Shown: positions 1 to 7,395, counted from the stretch's first letter. The stretch: 9,240 nucleotides of DNA from CAZSWR01 sp964610885 (GCA_964610885.1 CAZSWR010000114.1:1-9240); one strand, 5' to 3'. Numbers and translations are program-made. Notes: generated from the letters alone by a model not told the origin.

Positions 1-29
1 ACATAATATTACTTACAAACCAAAGAATA

Positions 30-61
30 CAAATATATCGTTTTCACGGATAATTTACAAA
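30..61 (-). promoter_or_regulatory. Bacteroidota-type promoter reading out of the left edge
   Basis: On the minus strand there is TTTG (61-58), a 20-base spacer, and a perfect TAnnTTTG element, TATATTTG (37-30). This matches the known -33/-7 consensus of Bacteroidota primary sigma factors with normal spacing. Transcription would start near position 23 and run leftward, so the gene it serves lies outside the window. The match is seen directly; activity is inferred. Confidence 0.5.
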
Positions 62-375
62 GAAAAAGTTATGCCCCGGATATTTAAGCCGAATGGATTC
101 AATAAGAAATGTCCATATTCGACGTTTATACCCATGGCTAAAAGAACAAAAAAAAATATCCGGTACGAAAGATTGCAGATTTCAATCGCTAAGTATGTTT
201 AAAAATAGCATTTTCTGCGTACAGTGGCGCATGGCCCGTAGGCTCAATGCTTATTTTCGGTTGTTAACTGCAAAGGCCAGGCAGCATCCGCTCGCAAATG
301 ATTCAAAGGATCTAATACAAGAGAAAATGAATTCATGTCCATCTTTCCTCATCGCCATTGCGTTGCTCTGAAAAT
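62..375. other. Intergenic stretch without a supported gene
   Basis: This stretch separates the outward promoter at the left edge from the 3' end of the T9SS cargo gene. The only open frame is 93-371 on the plus strand (92 codons). It has no ribosome binding site, no recognisable domain, an unusual composition rich in Arg, Lys and Ser, and no TAnnTTTG promoter ahead of it. I see no RNA gene or repeat here. A decayed gene cannot be excluded. Confidence 0.5.
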
Positions 376-395
376 TAAGTGGCAGTCGCCACTTA
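376..395 (-). terminator. Hairpin terminator overlapping the stop codon of the T9SS cargo gene
   Basis: An 8-base perfect stem (376-383 with 388-395) encloses the 4-base loop 384-387. Read on the minus strand, the first stem bases are the TAA stop codon itself (395-393), and the stem is followed by ATTTTC. This fits a short intrinsic terminator for the 393-2342 gene. The T-tract is short, so termination may be weak. Confidence 0.55.
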
Positions 396-2342
396 CTTCA
401 CCACTTCCAAACGGCGGGTGATGCTAGCCGTCGGCGTACGCAGCACGCAGAAGTAAGTGCCCTGGGCCAGCCCGGAGCAATCAAACCGGACAGGATATTG
501 CCCCGCTGCCATTTCCCTATCGAACACCCTGGCGACCTCCTCGCCGAATGCGTTAATTATCACCAGTTCGGTCTTGCCAGGCTCGATCAGGCTGACTCCA
601 AACTCGACGTTGCCCGAGGCCGGGTTCGGGACGGGGACGGTCATGTCGAGAATATCAGTATCGCGAAACAGACGAGCCGTTGGGTCTGTGCAAATCCCGA
701 CGAGGCATAGCTGGCCATTTAATATTTCGGTCGATATGTCTGCGCATTCCCTTTCGAATCGCTCCAATTTCAAATCGGTGCAGACAGCATCGCCCAAAAC
801 AGCCATGAACCGAACTTCCGAGAGGACATCTTCGAGCGTATTGCCTGTAATTTCGAGTATTTGGTCGTTGCCCTCGAAGGTGCTTGTGTAATTGCCCTCA
901 AGCGGTATCAGCAGCGATTTATTGAATCGGAGGCGAGCCGTGAACTTCGAGAATCCGCATTCTTTCATGTTCGTTTCGGCCACCCAGCGAATGGGAAATG
1001 CGATTGTTTCGCCCACGCGGGCCGAACTCGAATCCACACGAATGCTCTCGCTCGCCGGCTTGGCGGTTATGGCAATTTGTGCGCTCGCCGAGCAGCCCAT
1101 TGCGTCCGAAATCGTAACGGAATAATCGCCGGGCAGCCCTGTCTCGATCGTTTGTGTCGTCTCGCCGGTGGACCACAAATATGAATATCCGTCGTTTGCC
1201 GTTAGCTTGATCTTCGAGCATGGGCAAATATCGGTCGGCTTGTCGGTCGTTATTGCCGGCACGGGCAGCGGCACGAATTCCGCCACGATCGAATCAGAGC
1301 TTATGCAACCGTTCTCGCTGGTTACGGTTACGGCATAGGTCCCGCTTTGCGTAACGTCGATCGATGGAGTGGCCTCGCCGGTGGACCACTGGTAGGACAC
1401 TCCGCCGCTGGCCGTGAGCCTCAGGGTCTCGCGGTCGCACAGTTTGAGCGGTTTGTCCGGCCGGATCTCCACGACGGGCAGCGGCCATACGTTTACAGTG
1501 ATTTCATCGATACTTTCGCACATATTCGAATCGATTGTGCGAACTGTGTACTTCGTCGTCTCGCGGGGCGAGACAGTAATCTTGCTTTGATTGCCCGGAA
1601 ACGTATTGCCCAAATTGTCAGTCCATTCGTAAGTGAATGGTGGCAGTCCGTCGAGCGTTTTTGTGCTCACTTCGGCCGAAGTTCCAAAGCAAATCGATGT
1701 ATCGGCCGAACGGGAAGTCTTGAGAGCGCAATACAATTTGAAAGAAATATCGTCGAGCGCGAAATCGTTCCAATACACTTCATTCTTCGTTGTTACGATT
1801 GAAATATCTGCAGTGGTGGCCGACTCTGACTCCCACATAACGACGAATTTTTGCCATCGGCAAGGGTCGGGCACGAGGTCAACCACGTCGAGTTCGCGAC
1901 CGTTAATCAGCACTTGGAACTTTGGGCCACGGTCGCCGGAATCGGAAACATAAGTGGCGTAGAACTCAAACTTATATTCGCCCTCTTTGTCGATATTGAC
2001 TATTCTTTGCTTCCAGATGGCCTGCTGCCTGGACCCGTCGGCAACGAGCATATTCCCCGAGCCGGTCGTGTGGTCTCCGCATCGGGCGAACGGTTTGCAA
2101 CGGGCATCGCCATTAATTCGCACGTTCCAAAGGTCTTTCGTAACCGTGTATTCCCCGGCATTGCAAATCTTGTCCGATTGGTATAAATATTCCGAAGTGA
2201 AACCAAACGAGCCTGCGTCAAAATTACCATTAACGACCAATTCCTGATTGATGCCCACGGCCAGGCAGGGCGAAGCCGCGAACACAGAAGCAAGGCTTGC
2301 GGCAACGATACAAAATATAAATCTCGAGTAACAGAATTTCAT
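393..2342 (-). CDS. Secreted multidomain protein with Ig/PKD-like repeats and T9SS type A sorting domain
   Basis: The protein has 649 residues and is predicted to be exported by Sec and then moved across the outer membrane by the type IX secretion system. A signal peptide covers about 1-28 (cut after CLA). Residues 32-203 look like a carbohydrate-binding/galactose-binding-type jelly roll, opening with LVVNGNFDAG and closing with YWNDFALDDISF. Three Ig/PKD-like modules follow (about 205-286, 287-358, 359-428). The last two share a WSTGE motif exactly 71 residues apart (W319 and W390). Residues 432-550 resemble a cohesin-like or similar beta-sandwich module. The tail (567-649) is a clear sorting domain: VPNPASG, a central IINAFGEEV and a final GLAQGTYFCVL. 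The mature part contains about 19 cysteines, including CPC at 373-375. The ATG has no Shine-Dalgarno sequence, which is common in Bacteroidota. The gene lies 110 bases after the patatin gene and may be co-transcribed or use its own promoter. The substrate or adhesion role is unknown. Confidence 0.88.
   Translation of the reverse strand: MKFCYSRFIFCIVAASLASVFAASPCLAVGINQELVVNGNFDAGSFGFTSEYLYQSDKICNAGEYTVTKDLWNVRINGDARCKPFARCGDHTTGSGNMLVADGSRQQAIWKQRIVNIDKEGEYKFEFYATYVSDSGDRGPKFQVLINGRELDVVDLVPDPCRWQKFVVMWESESATTADISIVTTKNEVYWNDFALDDISFKLYCALKTSRSADTSICFGTSAEVSTKTLDGLPPFTYEWTDNLGNTFPGNQSKITVSPRETTKYTVRTIDSNMCESIDEITVNVWPLPVVEIRPDKPLKLCDRETLRLTASGGVSYQWSTGEATPSIDVTQSGTYAVTVTSENGCISSDSIVAEFVPLPVPAITTDKPTDICPCSKIKLTANDGYSYLWSTGETTQTIETGLPGDYSVTISDAMGCSASAQIAITAKPASESIRVDSSSARVGETIAFPIRWVAETNMKECGFSKFTARLRFNKSLLIPLEGNYTSTFEGNDQILEITGNTLEDVLSEVRFMAVLGDAVCTDLKLERFERECADISTEILNGQLCLVGICTDPTARLFRDTDILDMTVPVPNPASGNVEFGVSLIEPGKTELVIINAFGEEVARVFDREMAAGQYPVRFDCSGLAQGTYFCVLRTPTASITRRLEVVK
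1161..1389 (-). repeat. Internal 71-codon domain repeat in the T9SS cargo gene
   Basis: A 16-base identical stretch, ctcgccggtggaccac on the plus strand, occurs at 1161-1176 and again at 1374-1389. The offset is 213 bases, which is exactly 71 codons, and it encodes the WSTGE motif of two adjacent Ig/PKD-like modules. The retained nucleotide identity suggests duplication of the module or constraint on this motif. Confidence 0.7.
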
Positions 2343-2376
2343 AAAGTTTCAATCGATTATAACAATAAATCTATTG

Positions 2377-2409
2377 CAAATTTACAGTAAAAATGCAACA
2401 GTAAGCACA
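2377..2409 (-). promoter_or_regulatory. Candidate promoter of the T9SS cargo gene
   Basis: A perfect TAnnTTTG element (TAAATTTG, 2384-2377 on the minus strand) lies 34 bases before the ATG at 2342. At the expected place for the -33 element, 21 bases upstream, there is TGTG (2409-2406), one mismatch from TTTG. No terminator is visible between the patatin stop and this point, so read-through from upstream is also possible. Confidence 0.4.
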
Positions 2410-2452
2410 ATAAATACACGGCTTGGTGCAAAAAGTGGCATTTTCGGACGAA

Positions 2453-5224
2453 TTACATTTTCAATCCGATGCTGAAGCTGAAGAGATATGGCGAGAGTAC
2501 GGCCTTCGCAGGATCCTTATGGAAATAGAAGCTGCGCGCCCACGAAAGCTTGGCCGGGCCGAGGGGCGTATCGAATGCAATTGTGGCGCCGAGGCCATGC
2601 TTCAAGTCCTCGAACTTGATATCCTCGGGCACGTCCCATGCCTTCCCAATGTTGTAAGTCAGCGAAAGGTATGTATCGAATACTATCTGGAATGGCAACT
2701 GGTAGCGGTAAGTAAGCCCGCCGACGAATACCTGGCGGCCGAGTTCTTCGTCTTCGCGCATTCCCACGAACGAGTCATCGCCGCCGAGGGAATGCATTTC
2801 GGGGATCGGCAATGTCTTATCGGCCGATATGAAAAGAATCGATGGGCGAAGCGTATGGCCGGAAATTGAGAAATTTGACCTATAGGAGAACAAAGCCTTC
2901 GAAAAGCTCACCGACGACGATTCCTGGAGTAGCGAAGTCTCGAGCGAAAGGCGTATCAGCTTGCCGGAGCGGGCGAACTCGGGTTTGTCCTCGGAATCGA
3001 AAATTGCCCCCACCTTGAGAGTATTAATTGTGTAGTATGGCGGCGCCGAACTATCGATATGGTAGCGGCGTTGTTTTTCGGAACGTAGTTCTGCGGAAAG
3101 AATTCCATCTCGCCCGATCTGCGTGCCGAGCGATGCGCGAATTCCATAGCGTTGGATTAGCATTTCATGGTCAACGATCCGCTCAAATTCGTCGCTTGCC
3201 AGTCCTTTCCGGTCGGTAAACACGTTCATCTTCTTACTTTCGTAGTAGCCCTGTGCCGAAAAAGTAATATTCGTCTCGAGCAATCTGGAGATTTCGGTTT
3301 TCACTTCGACGTATTGGTTCCTGATGCCTCCGCACGAACGAATGGATTCGCGGTCGCCAATATTGAACAAGTTTTCTTGGATAATGTCCAACCCGATTTG
3401 CGTATTGCGTTCGTTGTCGATGCGGCCACCGATCCGAACGGTTTGTTTGCCGTTTTCGCGAGTATTGATGATGACGTCCACCCCGCCGGAATCGTTTCTC
3501 GAGAGGAATATCTCGACCGACGAGAAATAGCCGGTGTTCATCAGGTTTTCCCAGCCCTTGAGGATTTGGTTTGTATTGATCGTCTGGTTTTCTTTGAAAC
3601 TGATCTCGCGGCGCACGAGGAAGTTGCTTATGTTGTCGTTTCCTCGAATAGCGATGGACCTGATACGGCCTTCGTCCACGTGGATTCTCAGGGTGTTCAG
3701 GTAAAGAAATTCGATATCGGTTACTGTCGAGACTGAATTGCCCAAGCGGCGGTATTGGCGGAGCAGGAATTCAGTGATATTTGCAATATTTCGTTGGTTC
3801 AGCGGAGCATTTTTGAATTGGTAGCGTAGCATACTTTCCAATTCGGCCTTCATCGGGGCGGATGCGCCGACGATCTCGACTTGCTCGAAAGTGGGATAGA
3901 ACTCCGGCACAATGCGCAAGTACGTTTTGCTGCTGTCCAGCACAGTAAGCTCCAGGGAAACAGATTTGTAACGGTCGGAATGCGGAAGCCTCGAGAGCAG
4001 AACCAACACCGAATCGGTATGGATCGTGTCCTTACGTTCGGTTTCCCTTTCGATAAACAAATAATCCTCGGGCAGCAGCAGATCGGTTTTCAGGTTCGAG
4101 CGCGGCATCCGGCGCAGCGAGTCGGGGAAATTTCTCGAAGATTCAATATAGAAATCGTGAAATATGGAATCTGTTTTCGCTTGGTAGATTCTCTTCAATC
4201 TCTCGGCTGCCGGCCGGGCGGCCTGCTGGCCGAGCGCAACGAGCGAGTCGAGATTCGTGAAATCCGTGTTCTTGTGGTTGCCAATGGCCGGTTCGATGAC
4301 CAGGTCGCAACCGCGAAGAGCGTTGTCAGCGAAGTATTTCATCGGAATCGAGACGCATTGGTCGGCCAAGACCCAAGGAGACGTAAGTTCTTGAGGCTTG
4401 TACAGGGGCGAGGTCGTGTTTACGGCCACAATCAGGTCCGGCGAGAACTCTTTAGCCTGGTCCACCGGAATATTGGCCATCAGCCCGCCATCGACGAGTA
4501 TCATCGAATCGATGCGCATCGGCGAATAGCGCAACGGGAACGAAAGGCTGGCGCGAATCACGCTGACCAGGTTCCCACTTTTGAAAGATACCGTTTCGCC
4601 GTGCGCCAAATCGGTCGCCACAGCGCGGAAGGGCACTTTGAGTTTATCGAAATTGCCATCGCATTGGTACAGTCCGTTCCAGAGCAGGTAGAGAAGGAAT
4701 GCGTGAATACGGCTGCCAACGGAAATCGCTTCGGGCATCATAAATTTGAAGTCGTTGAACCGGAGCGTCAGCAGGTTACGGTCGTCGATTTGTTTCTGGT
4801 CGAGGAAGAGGTCGGAGCGTTTGTGGTCGGTCCCCAACGCAAAGAAATCGTTCCAATTCGTGTTCCGAAGGATTGAATCCATCTCGGAAGGCGAATAGCC
4901 CACAGCGTAGAGGCTCCCGATAATTGAGCCAATCGAAGTGCCGGCGATATAATCAATAGGAAGGCCAATTTTTTCGAATTCGAGCAGAGTCCCAATCTGC
5001 GAAATGCCGCGAGCGCCGCCGCCGGAAAGAACCAGCGCCAGCTTTGGCCGATATGAATCGTAGTCATCAATTTTAAATGAATACTTGCGAATGTCCTTGG
5101 CCGTCTGCAAGTCGTAGGCAAAGACATCCGCTGCCGTGAACGTGCCGCCGCTTGAATACGATTGGGCAGCAACCACGATGGCAGTTGAAATGAATATGAT
5201 AATATTTATGAATAATTTCTGCAT
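2453..5224 (-). CDS. Patatin-like phospholipase with POTRA domains and Omp85-type outer-membrane barrel
   Basis: This 923-residue protein has a signal peptide at about 1-20 (cut after VAA). The patatin lipase domain spans about 60-345. It carries the oxyanion-hole motif GGGARG (68-73), the nucleophile Ser97 in GTSIG (95-99) and the dyad partner Asp245 in DGG (245-247), so it should be an active Ser-Asp acyl hydrolase acting on lipids. After a linker come two POTRA-like modules (about 443-520 and 521-592) and a C-terminal 16-strand-type barrel of the bacterial surface antigen family (about 595-923). The order matches PlpD-like type Vd proteins and their Bacteroidota relatives. Where other Omp85 proteins have VRGY/F, this one has FVGMRE (819-824). 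The last residue is Met, not Phe. I chose ATG at 5224, which overlaps the acylphosphatase stop by one base (TGATG); a GTG one codon earlier (5227) is possible. The GAGG upstream sits only 2 bases from the ATG, so translation is probably coupled. The native substrate, and whether the lipase domain stays periplasmic or reaches the surface, are not shown by the sequence. Confidence 0.9.
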   Translation of the reverse strand: MQKLFINIIIFISTAIVVAAQSYSSGGTFTAADVFAYDLQTAKDIRKYSFKIDDYDSYRPKLALVLSGGGARGISQIGTLLEFEKIGLPIDYIAGTSIGSIIGSLYAVGYSPSEMDSILRNTNWNDFFALGTDHKRSDLFLDQKQIDDRNLLTLRFNDFKFMMPEAISVGSRIHAFLLYLLWNGLYQCDGNFDKLKVPFRAVATDLAHGETVSFKSGNLVSVIRASLSFPLRYSPMRIDSMILVDGGLMANIPVDQAKEFSPDLIVAVNTTSPLYKPQELTSPWVLADQCVSIPMKYFADNALRGCDLVIEPAIGNHKNTDFTNLDSLVALGQQAARPAAERLKRIYQAKTDSIFHDFYIESSRNFPDSLRRMPRSNLKTDLLLPEDYLFIERETERKDTIHTDSVLVLLSRLPHSDRYKSVSLELTVLDSSKTYLRIVPEFYPTFEQVEIVGASAPMKAELESMLRYQFKNAPLNQRNIANITEFLLRQYRRLGNSVSTVTDIEFLYLNTLRIHVDEGRIRSIAIRGNDNISNFLVRREISFKENQTINTNQILKGWENLMNTGYFSSVEIFLSRNDSGGVDVIINTRENGKQTVRIGGRIDNERNTQIGLDIIQENLFNIGDRESIRSCGGIRNQYVEVKTEISRLLETNITFSAQGYYESKKMNVFTDRKGLASDEFERIVDHEMLIQRYGIRASLGTQIGRDGILSAELRSEKQRRYHIDSSAPPYYTINTLKVGAIFDSEDKPEFARSGKLIRLSLETSLLQESSSVSFSKALFSYRSNFSISGHTLRPSILFISADKTLPIPEMHSLGGDDSFVGMREDEELGRQVFVGGLTYRYQLPFQIVFDTYLSLTYNIGKAWDVPEDIKFEDLKHGLGATIAFDTPLGPAKLSWARSFYFHKDPAKAVLSPYLFSFSIGLKM

Positions 5225-5499
5225 CACCTCACGACGAACCCGGCATAATCGCCGGAGAAATCAAGAAATTCCCTACTGACCCGTTCCACTCGGGAGCGTT
5301 GCGGGCCAAGGGAAAGCACTTCGTTCAGACGGCGGACGAGGCCCTCTTCGCCCTCTGCATATACAAAAACCGAGCCATCCCGCTCGTTGCGGACGTAGCC
5401 GGACAAACCAAGAGCCGTGGCTTCCCTCAGCACAAAATAGCGGAAGCCCACGCCCTGAACGTGTCCCGATACAACGAATTTCGCAGCTATTTGTTTCAT
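5224..5499 (-). CDS. acyP: Acylphosphatase
   Basis: This 91-residue cytoplasmic enzyme hydrolyses acyl phosphates such as carbamoyl phosphate or 1,3-bisphosphoglycerate to a carboxylate and phosphate. The family signature GHVQGVGFR (12-20) supplies the phosphate-binding loop and catalytic Arg20. GYVRNERDGSV (34-44) supplies catalytic Asn38. The length is that of a normal single-domain acylphosphatase. The frame stays open upstream to 5748, but that part only shadows the YjbQ gene. ATG 5499 is preceded by a strong GGAGG with a 5-base spacer, which decides the start. The gene follows the YjbQ-type gene by 26 bases and its stop overlaps the patatin-Omp85 start, so the three likely form one transcript. 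No functional link among the three products is obvious. Confidence 0.93.
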   Translation of the reverse strand: MKQIAAKFVVSGHVQGVGFRYFVLREATALGLSGYVRNERDGSVFVYAEGEEGLVRRLNEVLSLGPQRSRVERVSREFLDFSGDYAGFVVR

Positions 5500-5525
5500 C
5501 GCGGCCTCCCTCGATTGATTTGAAG

Positions 5526-5942
5526 CTATTCGCCGATTAGTTTCACTAAGGCTCTTTTTTTGCGTTTGCCATCGAATTCGCCGTAGAAAATCTGTTCCCA
5601 CGGCCCCAAGTCCAACTTTCCGTCGGTTATGGCCACAGTTACCTCGCGGCCCATGATTTGACGTTTCAGGTGCGCGTCTGCATTGTCCTCGAAACCATTG
5701 TGGCAATATTGGCTGTATGGCTTTTCGGGGGCAAGCTTTTCGAGCCACACCTCGAAATCGGAGTGCAGTCCGGACTCGTCGTCGTTAATGAACACGCTGG
5801 CCGTGATGTGCATTGCATTGACGAGTGCAATTCCCTCGCGGATGCCGCTTTCGGCCACGCAAGCCTCCACCTGTCCGGTAATATTTATATATGCCCTGCG
5901 CTGGGGAGTGTTGAACCATAATTCTTTTCTAAACGATTTCAT
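5526..5942 (-). CDS. YjbQ/UPF0047 family protein (secondary thiamine-phosphate synthase-like)
   Basis: The 138-residue product is a full-length member of the UPF0047/YjbQ family. Recognisable blocks are HITASVFINDDE (45-56), the His/Asp-rich segment HNGFEDNADAHLK (81-93), and the C-terminal signature GKLDLGPWEQIFYGEFDG (108-125). Conserved His45, His81, Asp86, Asp89 and His91 probably form the presumed metal or active site. E. coli YjbQ can replace ThiE as a thiamine-phosphate synthase at low efficiency; the physiological reaction of the family is unsettled, so the annotation is by family only. ATG 5942 is chosen because AGGTG lies 8 bases upstream. A GTG four codons earlier (5954) overlaps that AGGTG and is less likely. 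It is the first gene of the probable operon with acylphosphatase and patatin-Omp85. Confidence 0.9.
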   Translation of the reverse strand: MKSFRKELWFNTPQRRAYINITGQVEACVAESGIREGIALVNAMHITASVFINDDESGLHSDFEVWLEKLAPEKPYSQYCHNGFEDNADAHLKRQIMGREVTVAITDGKLDLGPWEQIFYGEFDGKRKKRALVKLIGE

Positions 5943-5986
5943 TCTTGTTGGCACCTGATTCTTGAACTATTTCAATAATATCACAG

Positions 5987-6017
5987 CAAATATACAATTA
6001 TTCGGAGTAATTGGAAA
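5987..6017 (-). promoter_or_regulatory. Candidate promoter of the yjbQ-acylphosphatase-patatin operon
   Basis: On the minus strand a perfect TAnnTTTG element (TATATTTG, 5994-5987) lies 44 bases before the ATG at 5942. A TTTC (6017-6014), one mismatch from TTTG, stands upstream with a 19-base spacer. The position and spacing fit a Bacteroidota-type promoter for the three-gene operon. Confidence 0.5.
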
Positions 6018-6140
6018 GCAGGTTTCTGGCTGTTTTTCTTTTTTTTAATATTTCGCCGGCGCGCCGAGCAACCATTTGCATTTCGTGTCGTTTAATTATT
6101 AGATGAAAATTTGATGAAAACAATCACCGAAGAGGTAATC

Positions 6141-7022
6141 ATGAGGCAGTACTTCGTGATATTGGGATTCTTTTGCTTTTTTCAATTCATTGCTCTTGCC
6201 CAATCCAATGAACCCGCCGCTGGCGAGCCGGCAATTTACGAAATCGATTCGAGCGGAGCGCTTCGCCCCGAAAAGCCGAAAAACGACACTACCGTGGCCA
6301 GGCCTGCCATTGAGCTTATGATCCCGACCGATCCACCACAAGAATTGCATGGCGAAGAGAATAAGCAAGCGCCAAACTACAATCAGGAACCTGCGCAGCC
6401 GGAAGAGGAAGCCGCCGACACGGTCATTTACTCGGACTATCTGCTCTGGAAGAAGGCGTGCAACGAACCACCGGAGGACACCACTAAAAAATTCCCGCCA
6501 TACCTATCGTTTTTCTACGAAAACAACATCGCAAACGGCCAATCATATTCAATGTTCGGGCTGAATTTGGAAATTTTCCTCGGCGAGTACTTCAGCTTCA
6601 ACTATTCGGTTGGCGTCGGGCAGATCGACGGGATCACGTTCACGAGAGCCACGCCGGGCATCGAGGCGGCCGGTTGGTACCTGAAAAATACAAAAGAGGC
6701 CAGCGAGCAATACCGCGAAGAGGGCGACTCCGAGGCCGAAGCCTCGAGATACCTCGTGGCGGCGCTTTTGGCCTTGGTCCCGCAGGGCGTGAATGTTTAC
6801 TTGCCCCTTTCCGGCAGCACGAAACTGGGCTTCACATTCAACCCAATGAATACATATTACAGCGATAACAAGGCATTCTGGGGAATCAACCTGGACATGA
6901 AACTGATGTTTGAATTCCCAAGGACGAAAACAATGGTCGCCCCGTACTTCGGCATCACGAACATACCGGATATGAAGCTAACCCCGTTTCATTTCGGCGT
7001 GCAGCTGGGAGTAAGGTTTTAG
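6141..7022 (+). CDS. Exported protein of unknown function, probably outer-membrane
   Basis: The 293-residue product is not a family I recognise. A signal peptide spans about 1-20 (hydrophobic run FVILGFFCFFQFIALA, cut before QS). Residues 21-95 are a Pro/Glu/Ala-rich, low-complexity and probably disordered linker. From about 120 to the end the sequence is folded-looking, with short amphipathic strands, aromatic residues and turns (SMFGLNLEIFLGEYFSFNYS at 137-156), an acidic helix-like insert (about 183-205), and a last strand ending GVQLGVRF. The terminal Phe is typical of outer-membrane beta-barrels. I chose ATG 6141 over the in-frame ATG at 6111 because GAGG lies 5 bases upstream and because the signal peptide then starts normally. 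No TAnnTTTG promoter is evident; only TTTG at 6075 with a poor -7 match. The gene stands alone, divergent from the yjbQ operon and convergent with the aminotransferase. Confidence 0.8.
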   Translation: MRQYFVILGFFCFFQFIALAQSNEPAAGEPAIYEIDSSGALRPEKPKNDTTVARPAIELMIPTDPPQELHGEENKQAPNYNQEPAQPEEEAADTVIYSDYLLWKKACNEPPEDTTKKFPPYLSFFYENNIANGQSYSMFGLNLEIFLGEYFSFNYSVGVGQIDGITFTRATPGIEAAGWYLKNTKEASEQYREEGDSEAEASRYLVAALLALVPQGVNVYLPLSGSTKLGFTFNPMNTYYSDNKAFWGINLDMKLMFEFPRTKTMVAPYFGITNIPDMKLTPFHFGVQLGVRF

Positions 7023-7166
7023 GAGTACAGCCCGAGTATTTTTATTTTTAACATACCTTATTCTGTTCAGTATAAATAAGATAATAAGATTGTTTTTCAA
7101 GGTTTGAATTTTCTGGGCTACTAAGGTTTGGGAGTTCTTATAAGGTTATTTGTTGTGGTCGAGTTC

Positions 7167-7194
7167 GTAGGGGCACGGCTCGCCGTGCCCTTTT
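7167..7194 (+). repeat. Extragenic palindrome / possible terminator, GTAGGGGC-type copy 1
   Basis: A perfect 8-base stem (7171-7178 with 7183-7190) with the 4-base loop CTCG is preceded by GTAGGGGC (7168-7175) and followed by TTTT (7191-7194). It could terminate the plus-strand gene ending at 7022, although it is about 150 bases downstream. The shared GTAGGGGC head with two other hairpins nearby suggests it belongs to a repeat family. Confidence 0.55.
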
Positions 7195-7276
7195 CCATGC
7201 AGCCCACCAGGATGAGTTGAAAATGTTATTTTTCTCTCCTTAATATCTTATATTGTACTATATATATCATATTCTC

Positions 7277-7301
7277 GGGCGGGTTTGGAACCCGCCCCTA
7301 C
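7277..7301 (-). repeat. Extragenic palindrome, GTAGGGGC-type copy 2 (inverted)
   Basis: A 9-base perfect stem (7277-7285 with 7289-7297) closes a 3-base loop. Read on the minus strand, it begins with GTAGGGGC (7301-7294), the same head as the copy at 7168 but in the opposite orientation. No T-tract follows on either strand, so a terminator role is unlikely. Confidence 0.55.
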
Positions 7302-7327
7302 ATCTTTATCATCACATCAGCTAATCA

Positions 7328-7395
7328 ACTCATCCGATGACTACAAAATTTTCGTGCTATTCACGAATATTGATCCCAAGAGTCATCGGATGAGT
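7328..7395. repeat. Perfect 15-base inverted repeat made of two near-palindromic sites
   Basis: ACTCATCCGATGACT (7328-7342) is the exact reverse complement of AGTCATCGGATGAGT (7381-7395). The 38-base interval holds a second hairpin, TTCGTG (7351-7356) with CACGAA (7362-7367). Each arm is itself a 7+1+7 palindrome with a single mismatch, so the two arms could be paired protein-binding sites. Their centres lie 53 bases apart. Part of the left arm (TCAACTCATCC, 7325-7335) is also matched in inverse at 7210-7220. Confidence 0.7.

Noticed and set aside
93..371. 92-codon plus-strand open frame in the left intergenic region
   Set aside because: It has no ribosome binding site, promoter or recognisable domain, and its composition does not look like the other proteins here.
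3881..4876. 331-codon plus-strand open frame inside the patatin-Omp85 gene
   Set aside because: It is antisense to a gene with clear catalytic motifs. Its His/Arg/Val-rich translation is that of a complementary shadow.
5500..5748. N-terminal extension of the acylphosphatase frame
   Set aside because: It lies within the YjbQ-type gene in another frame, and a strong GGAGG precedes the ATG at 5499.
6017..6048. Possible hairpin followed by a T-rich run on the plus strand
   Set aside because: The stem is only about 5 bases with a bulge, and no plus-strand gene ends before it.
6057..6066. 10-base palindrome CGGCGCGCCG in an A+T-rich intergenic stretch
   Set aside because: It is short, single-copy in the window, and without a partner or T-tract; it may be chance.
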